Assembly: GCA_027077895.1 (NCBI GenBank) | Contig: JALWQZ010000017.1 | Location: forward strand, 1 to 19,071 | Reading direction: 5' to 3' | Origin: Microcaldota archaeon | Lineage (GTDB): Archaea; B1Sed10-29; WALL01; WAMD01 | Length of the DNA stretch: 19,071 bases | Shown: piece by piece, positions 13,710 through 19,071 of the stretch | How positions within the stretch are numbered: position 1 is the stretch's first letter | How the letters are laid out: each line of letters starts with the position of its first letter | Notes under the pieces: model-generated | The model's database searches: none | Told to the model about the DNA's origin: nothing | What the model saw: only the letters and a program-made list of their open reading frames with translations | Program-made: the position numbers and the translations under genes

Positions 13710-15164
13710 ATGTCATGGAAAACAAAGCGTGCTGGTAAACCAGCCTGGAACATGTATGTGGCCGGTAAGTGGCTAAGACCCCATGATTTTATGGAAGTTT
13801 ATTCTCCTGTTTTAAATGGAACATACGCGTATGTGCCTAGGGCAACAGAGTCTGAAGTTGAATATGCTATAAAGTCGGCTTATAAAGGAAGAAAGGAAAT
13901 CGCCAAAATGCCTGCACATAAGAGGGCAGAAATGTTAGAGAATGTGGCCGAAAGACTCTCTGCCTATAAAGACGAGGTTGTTGAGCATTTAGCATACGAG
14001 GCAGGTAAGCCCGTGAAGCAGGGCAGGGGAGAGTTTGAGGCCAGCATACTTAGGCTCAAGTATGCTTCCCAGGAAGTAGAGGAAATTTATGGGGAAATGA
14101 TAACTGGGGACTACTCACCGTTTAAAGAAGACAAACTAGGGATAGTTATTAGACAGCCATTGGGTACCATCCTGGCCATAACACCGTTTAACTACCCACT
14201 GTTTACCGCGGTTGCAAAGGTCGCACCGGCAATAGCAGCAGGAAACACAACGATCCTGAAGCCTGCAACGGACACACCCATAGCGAGTTATTATCTAGCC
14301 AAGGCTTTTGAGGAGGCGGAGGTTCCAGATGGTGTTTTGAATGTTATCTCAGGTAGAGGCTCTGAGATAGGGGATCTCTTGATAAAAAGCAACTACATAA
14401 ACGGGATTTCGTTCACAGGCTCTACTGCAGTTGGCCACCACATAGCCGAGAATGCAGGTATGAAGAAGTTGCATCTGGAGTTAGGCGGAAAGGCACCTGC
14501 GATAGTCCTAGAAGATGCGGACCTGGACCTAGCGGCTAAGCAGGTGACTGCGGGTTCTTTGAAATTCTCTGGTCAGAGATGTGATGCAATCAGTAGGGTT
14601 TTGGTAGTTTCTGATGTTGCTGATGAACTAGTTGACAAGGTAGTCAAGGAAGCAGGTAAATGGAAGGTGGGAGACCCACTAAAAGAGAAGACAGACATCG
14701 GTCCACTGATAAACCCGAAGGCAGTTGAGAAGGTCAGTGGGCTGGTTAAGGATGCCGTTGAAAAGGGTGCAGAACTGTTGATGGGTGGAAAGAAGAGAGG
14801 CAATTACTATTACCCGACAGTTCTTGACAATGTTCCGCTGGATGCTAGGATTGCCTGGGAAGAAACCTTTGGTCCAGTTATCCCGATAATAAGGGTTAAA
14901 GATGAGAAGGAGGCCCTGAAGATTGCCAACAGGTCTAACTACGGGCTAGACGCGGCGGTGTTTACACAAAACATTGATAGGGCCATGAGGATTGCTCTGG
15001 CACTAGAGGATGGTGAGATAACAATAAACGCCTTCCCAGCGCACGGATTGGGTATATTCCCATTTGGTGGTGTGAAAGACTCAGGAATGGGGAGGGAAGG
15101 AATAAAGTACTCAATACTTGAGATGACTGAGGTCAAGTCAATAGTTATAAAGATGAGGAAGTGA
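13710..15164 (+). CDS. gapN: Non-phosphorylating glyceraldehyde-3-phosphate dehydrogenase (GAPN-type aldehyde dehydrogenase)
   Basis: A 484-residue aldehyde dehydrogenase. N161 (TPFNYP), the cofactor loop GSTAVG (237-242), general base E257 (LELGGK) and nucleophile C291 form the full ALDH active site. KFSGQRCDAISRVLV around C291 is characteristic of GAPN, which oxidises glyceraldehyde-3-phosphate straight to 3-phosphoglycerate with NAD(P)+ and without making ATP. The identification is strengthened by triosephosphate isomerase starting five bases downstream. ATG 13710 has a TATA-like box at leaderless spacing. GAPN plus TIM on one transcript would set triose flux in an archaeal glycolytic route. 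A different aldehyde substrate is possible but less likely. Confidence 0.88.
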   Translation: MSWKTKRAGKPAWNMYVAGKWLRPHDFMEVYSPVLNGTYAYVPRATESEVEYAIKSAYKGRKEIAKMPAHKRAEMLENVAERLSAYKDEVVEHLAYEAGKPVKQGRGEFEASILRLKYASQEVEEIYGEMITGDYSPFKEDKLGIVIRQPLGTILAITPFNYPLFTAVAKVAPAIAAGNTTILKPATDTPIASYYLAKAFEEAEVPDGVLNVISGRGSEIGDLLIKSNYINGISFTGSTAVGHHIAENAGMKKLHLELGGKAPAIVLEDADLDLAAKQVTAGSLKFSGQRCDAISRVLVVSDVADELVDKVVKEAGKWKVGDPLKEKTDIGPLINPKAVEKVSGLVKDAVEKGAELLMGGKKRGNYYYPTVLDNVPLDARIAWEETFGPVIPIIRVKDEKEALKIANRSNYGLDAAVFTQNIDRAMRIALALEDGEITINAFPAHGLGIFPFGGVKDSGMGREGIKYSILEMTEVKSIVIKMRK

Positions 15165-15169
15165 TATGA

Positions 15170-15847
15170 ATGGATTTTCCTAGGGTCATCGTTAATTACA
15201 AGACATACGAGTCTGGGATTGCAGAGGGAGGTATAAAACTAGCGCTGATTATGCAGGAGAAGGGCAGAGGGTACTTTGGTATATCCCCCCAGGTTGTTGA
15301 CACTAGTTTGATTGCGAAGCAAGTGAACATCCCAGTCTTCTCCCAGCATGCTGATCCGCTAGATGTGGACAGGGCCACGGGCTGGATTCTGCCTAGGACT
15401 CTAGCAAGGATAGGTGTGTATGGTGTTTTGCTGAATCACAGTGAACATCCAATGCCCCTAGGGAGAATAAGGGACACAATAAATCTTTCGAAGCAGTATG
15501 GGTTAAAGACATTGGTATGCGCGGAGAGTCCAAGCCAGGCCAGGGAGATCGCTAAACTAGGCCCAGATGCGGTTGCAGTTGAACCGCCAGAATTGATAGG
15601 GACCAAAACTAGTGTAAGTGAGGCTGAGCCTGGTGTTGTGACCAACACTGTGAAGAACATACACGACATCAATCCAAATATTCTAGTGTTCGTTGGCGCG
15701 GGCATACACACGAAGGAGGATGTTGCCCAGGCGCTGAAACTAGGAGCATATGGTGTTCTCCTAGCGTCAGGTGTTATGAAATCAGATAATGTTGAAAAGG
15801 AGATTGATGACCTGGCAGAGGGAGCAGATAGCGGACTTCATAAATAA
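15170..15847 (+). CDS. tpiA: Triosephosphate isomerase, archaeal short type
   Basis: Interconverts dihydroxyacetone phosphate and glyceraldehyde-3-phosphate. The 225 residues match the short archaeal TIM. N9 and K11 lie in VNYKTY, catalytic H90 in LLNHSEH, and catalytic E138 in AVEPPELIGT. The phosphate-binding FVGAGIHTKEDVAQALKLGA and GVLLASGVMK lie near the C terminus. ATG 15170 starts five bases after the GAPN stop with GGAAGTGAT-like sequence upstream, so the two genes are very probably one operon. The last codons overlap the TATA-like box of the next gene. Confidence 0.95.
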   Translation: MDFPRVIVNYKTYESGIAEGGIKLALIMQEKGRGYFGISPQVVDTSLIAKQVNIPVFSQHADPLDVDRATGWILPRTLARIGVYGVLLNHSEHPMPLGRIRDTINLSKQYGLKTLVCAESPSQAREIAKLGPDAVAVEPPELIGTKTSVSEAEPGVVTNTVKNIHDINPNILVFVGAGIHTKEDVAQALKLGAYGVLLASGVMKSDNVEKEIDDLAEGADSGLHK

Positions 15848-15849
15848 AT
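15842..15849 (+). promoter_or_regulatory. TATA-like box of the TauE/SafE gene, overlapping the tpiA stop codon
   Basis: AAATAAAT centred about 27-28 nt before ATG 15873. It includes the TAA stop of the triosephosphate isomerase gene (15845-15847). Confidence 0.4.
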
Positions 15850-15872
15850 TTGAATGATTCGTTAATCTTTGG

Positions 15873-16616
15873 ATGTTGTTTTATCTTGTTGTTGGGATAT
15901 TTGGTTTTGTTATAGGAATTTTTTCAGGCCTGTTTGGATTTGGGGGTAGTTCTGTAAGTACTCCTATTCTTAGGGGGATTCTAGGCGTCCCAGCGTATCT
16001 AGCACTGGCATCACCCTTTCCTATGACACTCTTTTCGTCGTTTGTATCCGTGCATAACTACCAGAAGGATAAACTGGTTGACTGGGATATGGTGGCCAAA
16101 CTAGCGCTAACGGTTATCCCCGGTTCAATTATAGGTGCTTATTTGACTAAGTATATACCCGGTGCTGTCTTGATGTATTTGACCTCTGCGTTCTTAGTAT
16201 ACATTGCAATTGAGATGATCAGAAAGGATGGATTAAACTACAAATTCAACTTCTCTAGAACTTATGTCTTACCGTTGGGTTTTTTAATTGGCTTGGTTTC
16301 TGGTATGCTAGCAAATGGTGGGGGGCTCCTTATAGTGCCTCTCCTAATTCTTTTGGGTGTTGATATAAAAAGAGCAGTTGCCACATCTATGGGGGTTGTG
16401 TTCTTGGCAGTGACCCCCTCCATTGTGGTGCACTGGTGGTTAGGTCACATAAACTGGTGGATAAGTTTAGCCTTGATATTGGGGGTTGCTCCAGGTTCGT
16501 ATATAGGCTCTAGGCTTATGGTCAGCGTTGACAAGTCAGGGTTTAAGAGATGGTATGGCATTTTCTTGGGGGTAATGGCAGTTTATTTAGTATTCTACGA
16601 AGTCTTTCTGGGTTAG
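15873..16616 (+). CDS. TauE/SafE-family permease
   Basis: A 247-residue, very hydrophobic protein with about seven or eight membrane segments arranged as two similar halves, each starting with a Gly-rich helix: GIFSGLFGFGGSSVSTPIL (about 15-33) and GLVSGMLANGGGLLIVPLL (about 139-157). That repeat is the TauE/SafE (DUF81) signature. Members export or import small sulfur-containing or organic anions such as sulfite, sulfoacetate or related compounds; no neighbour identifies the substrate. ATG 15873 lies at leaderless distance from a TATA-like box embedded in the tpiA stop. Confidence 0.85.
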   Translation: MLFYLVVGIFGFVIGIFSGLFGFGGSSVSTPILRGILGVPAYLALASPFPMTLFSSFVSVHNYQKDKLVDWDMVAKLALTVIPGSIIGAYLTKYIPGAVLMYLTSAFLVYIAIEMIRKDGLNYKFNFSRTYVLPLGFLIGLVSGMLANGGGLLIVPLLILLGVDIKRAVATSMGVVFLAVTPSIVVHWWLGHINWWISLALILGVAPGSYIGSRLMVSVDKSGFKRWYGIFLGVMAVYLVFYEVFLG

Positions 16617-16621
16617 ATACT

Positions 16622-16629
16622 TATTTAAA
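16622..16629 (+). promoter_or_regulatory. TATA-like box of the FBP aldolase/phosphatase-galT operon
   Basis: TATTTAAA predicts transcription start near 16653, just before GAGGTGA (16659-16665), the ribosome-binding site of ATG 16671. Confidence 0.45.
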
Positions 16630-16670
16630 CTAGAATTTCGTTAGGGGGTTGAGTAAAAGAGGTGAGTGTC

Positions 16671-17762
16671 ATGAAAATCACGTTGAGTGTTATAAAGGCA
16701 GATATTGGAGGATGGCCAGGCCACTCCAGAGTTCACCCAGATTGTATTGAGGTTGCTAGGAAAAACTTGGAGAAGGCCAAAAAGAAAGGTGTAATAATCG
16801 ACTACTCTGTCCTAGCGGCAGGGGACGACCTACAGTTGATAATGACACACAAGAAGGGAGTGGATGCAAGGGATATACACAAACTAGCATGGGATACATT
16901 TGAATTGGCAGCAAAGAAGGCAAAGGAACTTCACCTATATGGTGCGGGTCAGGACTTATTATCAAATGCGTTCTCAGGAAACGTCAGAGGCATGGGTCCA
17001 GGAGTTGCAGAGATGGAGTTTGAAGAGAGAAAGTCTGAGCCAGTCATTGTGTTCATGGCAGACAAGACGGAAGCAGGGGCGTGGAACTTGCCATTGTTTA
17101 GAATGTTCGCGGATCCATTCAACACAGCAGGTCTAGTTATTGATCCAGAGATGCACGGCGGATTCGTGTTTGAAGTTCAGGATGTTATCAAGCATAGAAA
17201 AGTTAAGTTCAGCACGCCAGAAGAGGTCTATGACTTGCTAGCGTTCATAGGGGCACCTAGTAGGTATGTGATAAAGAGAGTCTACAATAAGAAGGGAGAG
17301 ATTGCAGCGGTTACAAGTACAGAGAAACTGAATTTCATTGCTGGGAAATACGTTGGTAAGGATGACCCAGTCATGGTGGTTAGAGCCCAGCATGGATTGC
17401 CAGCAGTTGGTGAAGTAATGGAGCCATTTGCGTTCCCACACATGGTTTCTGGTTGGATGAGAGGTAGTCACCATGGGCCAATGATGCCAGTTGCATTTGA
17501 AGATGCACATCCAACTAGGTTTGACGGACCACCAAGGGTTATTGCAGCAGGCTTCCAGATCGCTAATGGAAAGTTGATAGGGCCAGTGGATATGTTCAAA
17601 GACCCATCATTTGACAGGGCAAGGCAGATGGCGAATGAGGTTGCAGACTACATAAGGAGACACGGACCGTTTGAGCCACACAGATTGCCTTTAGACGAAA
17701 TGGAGTACACAACACTGCCAAGCGTAGAGAAGAAGTTAGAGAAGAGGTTTGAAAAGATATGA
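16671..17762 (+). CDS. fbp: Bifunctional fructose-1,6-bisphosphate aldolase/phosphatase
   Basis: Condenses dihydroxyacetone phosphate and glyceraldehyde-3-phosphate and then dephosphorylates the product to fructose-6-phosphate, driving gluconeogenesis one way. The 363 residues match the archaeal type V enzyme throughout. Metal-site residues known from the Thermoproteus/Sulfolobus enzymes are present: D11, H18, D52, D53, Q94, D131, K132 and the GKDDP segment with D231 and D232. K230 is the expected Schiff-base lysine and Y227 the nearby catalytic Tyr (KYVGKDDP). ATG 16671 is chosen over GTG 16662 because GAGGTGA lies five bases upstream of it and overlaps the GTG. It overlaps the GalT-like gene by four bases (ATGA). 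Confidence 0.95.
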   Translation: MKITLSVIKADIGGWPGHSRVHPDCIEVARKNLEKAKKKGVIIDYSVLAAGDDLQLIMTHKKGVDARDIHKLAWDTFELAAKKAKELHLYGAGQDLLSNAFSGNVRGMGPGVAEMEFEERKSEPVIVFMADKTEAGAWNLPLFRMFADPFNTAGLVIDPEMHGGFVFEVQDVIKHRKVKFSTPEEVYDLLAFIGAPSRYVIKRVYNKKGEIAAVTSTEKLNFIAGKYVGKDDPVMVVRAQHGLPAVGEVMEPFAFPHMVSGWMRGSHHGPMMPVAFEDAHPTRFDGPPRVIAAGFQIANGKLIGPVDMFKDPSFDRARQMANEVADYIRRHGPFEPHRLPLDEMEYTTLPSVEKKLEKRFEKI

Positions 17763-18715
17763 AACTGGAAGTGAGGAAGGATTACATAACAGATAGGCGG
17801 TCTGTGATAGCAGCATCTAGGCAATTTAGACCTAGTGATTTACACAAATCTAACCCCCAACCCCATTCATTTGATACGTCTAAGTGTCCCTTCTGTCCAG
17901 GAAACGAACACATGACTCCACCAGAGATTGCTAGATACGGCGGAAAGAAATGGAAGATTAGGGTGTTTGAAAACAAGTTTCCTGCTTTTTCTCCGGATGC
18001 CAGGAAGGTTAGGACAGGTAAGTTTTTGATAAAGGAGCCTGCATTCGGTGAACATGATATCATCGTGGACGGGCCAGATCATTTCACAGAACTGGAGCAG
18101 TATCCTGCTAGGCATGTCACCCTAGCGTTCAGGGCGTTCTTTGATAGGATAAGAGCATTGTCGAAGGACCATGTTTACGTTCATTGGATAAAGAATAGGG
18201 GAAAGGAGGGCGGTGCTTCACTGTCACATTCACACTCACAGGTTTTCGCATTTGATTACGTGCCTCAGGATATTTCACTGGAATTTGGTTTTGCGAGGGA
18301 ATATTTTGAGGATACGGGTAAGAATATTTTTGATAGGATAATTGAGGAGGAGCGTTCTAGTTCTAGGTTCATTTATGAGAACGAGGGGATACTGGTGATT
18401 TCACCGTTTGCCCCCAGGATAAAGTATGAGGTTATGCTAATAAGTAAAAAGCCAAAACTCCCTAGACCCGCATATGTGGCTGATGCATTCAGAACTGTTG
18501 TTAGGGCTATGGATGAGGTTTTAGGCATATTCCCGTATACCTCATTTATTCGAATGCCTCCCTTAGGTGATGAATTGGTGGATGCATACTACAGATGGAA
18601 CATGAGGATCATGCCTAGAGTTCAGACTTGGGCTGGTTTCGAACTCGGCACAAATGATAATATAATCCCTGTTGCACCTGAGGACTGGGCCAAGACACTT
18701 AGAGACCACATTTAA
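17759..18715 (+). CDS. galT: GalT-like nucleotidyltransferase (galactose-1-phosphate uridylyltransferase family)
   Basis: A 318-residue HIT-superfamily protein. The active-site motif GGASLSHSHSQVFAF has H157-S-H159-S-Q161, H159 being the expected nucleophile that takes the nucleotidyl group. C43 and C46 (CPFCPGNEHMTPPE) match the zinc-binding pair of the GalT N terminus, and GEHDIIVDGPDHFTEL is the conserved block before the active site. GalT moves UMP between glucose- and galactose-1-phosphate; some relatives act on other sugar-1-phosphates or ADP-glucose, so substrate is not certain. The ATGA overlap with the FBP aldolase/phosphatase gene indicates coupled translation, placing it next to gluconeogenic hexose phosphate output. 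It is shorter than E. coli GalT (about 348). Confidence 0.85.
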   Translation: MKLEVRKDYITDRRSVIAASRQFRPSDLHKSNPQPHSFDTSKCPFCPGNEHMTPPEIARYGGKKWKIRVFENKFPAFSPDARKVRTGKFLIKEPAFGEHDIIVDGPDHFTELEQYPARHVTLAFRAFFDRIRALSKDHVYVHWIKNRGKEGGASLSHSHSQVFAFDYVPQDISLEFGFAREYFEDTGKNIFDRIIEEERSSSRFIYENEGILVISPFAPRIKYEVMLISKKPKLPRPAYVADAFRTVVRAMDEVLGIFPYTSFIRMPPLGDELVDAYYRWNMRIMPRVQTWAGFELGTNDNIIPVAPEDWAKTLRDHI

Positions 18716-18717
18716 AT
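18710..18717 (+). promoter_or_regulatory. TATA-like box overlapping the galT stop codon
   Basis: ATTTAAAT, identical to the box of tRNA-Arg, centred 27-28 nt before ATG 18741. Its TAA is the galT stop codon (18713-18715). Confidence 0.5.
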
Positions 18718-18740
18718 ACATGGATTGAGTTCTTTTAAGC

Positions 18741-19071
18741 ATGTGTTTGTCTCTAGTTGGACTGGCCGTATCGTATTTGATCAGGTACTTCTCGTATTAC
18801 GGAGCCTTTGGGAGAAGTGGTTGGAGGTTCATCAATCACCACGGAGTTGCTGTTCTAGCCTTTCTATCGCTTGTTTTTGGGGTCTTGATACCAGCCAGTT
18901 CAATGGATATGGTAGGTATATTACTCAGGATGTTGATAATGACTGTTTTTGTGATTGTTATATCAGGTGACGACCTTTCTGAGGCATTTGGTATCGTTAT
19001 GGTTGCTGCTGTGTTTGAAGTTGTGGCGAGTTTTTTCATAAATATCCTTTTCCCATGGATGTGCATAAATC
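18741..19071 (+). CDS. Hypothetical polytopic membrane protein (partial, runs off window)
   Basis: Open from ATG 18741 to the last base: 110 codons without a stop. Hydrophobic segments lie at about residues 2-18, 36-52, 58-76 and 82-104, with a short basic loop between the first two (RSGWRFINHHG) and an acidic turn (GDDLSEA) before the last. It resembles no family I can name. The start is supported by a TATA-like box at the spacing seen for leaderless genes here. An overlapping frame from 18725 ends at 18970 and is less hydrophobic and Cys/Trp-rich, so it was not called. Confidence 0.6.
   Translation, partial: MCLSLVGLAVSYLIRYFSYYGAFGRSGWRFINHHGVAVLAFLSLVFGVLIPASSMDMVGILLRMLIMTVFVIVISGDDLSEAFGIVMVAAVFEVVASFFINILFPWMCIN

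Noticed and set aside
18725..18970. 81-codon frame at the end of the window
   Set aside because: It overlaps the longer hydrophobic frame from ATG 18741, which has correct TATA spacing and stays open to the window edge.
1..19071. CRISPR array, insertion sequence or integrase
   Set aside because: No spaced direct repeats, no transposase motifs and no terminal inverted repeats were seen. The single tRNA (1662-1736) has no adjacent integrase or repeated 3' end that I could find.

Overview
The window is archaeal chromosome. The evidence is an archaeal-type valyl-tRNA synthetase, archaeal forms of central carbon enzymes (cupin-type glucose-6-phosphate isomerase, non-phosphorylating GAPDH, short archaeal triosephosphate isomerase, bifunctional FBP aldolase/phosphatase), a class III (archaellin/pilin-type) signal peptide, an intronless tRNA without encoded CCA, and TATA-like boxes centred about 25-28 nt upstream of start codons or of the tRNA 5' end. 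Many genes look leaderless; the others use Shine-Dalgarno sites of the GAGGTGAT type. I cannot fix the lineage. No gene-free stretch exceeds 300 bases.

Layout. 1-1612 (minus, cut by the window edge): an APC amino-acid permease that reads through, in frame, into a degenerate nucleotidyltransferase-like domain. 1662-1736: tRNA-Arg(UCU), minus. 1771-1953: a small two-helix membrane protein, minus. 2044-4944: a ParB-like single-domain protein and ValS, plus. 5011-7308: a three-gene cassette consisting of a 48-residue Ser/Asp/Tyr/Trp-rich peptide, a radical SAM/SPASM protein and a stand-alone phosphohistidine (PEP-utiliser mobile) domain. 7369-8955: an orphan gene convergent with a thymidylate-kinase-like gene. 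9017-13611: two SfsA nuclease paralogues flanking cupin-type PGI, a pilin-like DUF2341 surface protein, a NifX/NifB-like protein and a zincin-like metalloprotease. 13710-18715: GAPN, TIM, a TauE/SafE permease, FBP aldolase/phosphatase and a GalT-like protein. 18741-end: start of an unknown membrane protein.

The enzymes at 9713-18715 supply the hexose-triose part of an archaeal modified glycolysis/gluconeogenesis: GAPN oxidises GAP directly to 3-phosphoglycerate, TIM and FBPAP rebuild fructose-6-phosphate, cPGI interconverts it with glucose-6-phosphate, and the GalT-like protein may link sugar phosphates to nucleotide sugars, perhaps for glycans such as those expected on the sequon-rich surface protein.

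The best candidate for an undescribed system is the 5011-7308 cassette. It has the layout of a ribosomally made, radical-SAM-modified peptide (RiPP) locus: a Cys-free, extremely acidic peptide with repeated aromatic-X-acidic triplets, a hairpin after its stop codon, a maturase with a full SPASM cysteine set, and a translationally overlapped swivelling-histidine protein. Its function is inferred, not shown.
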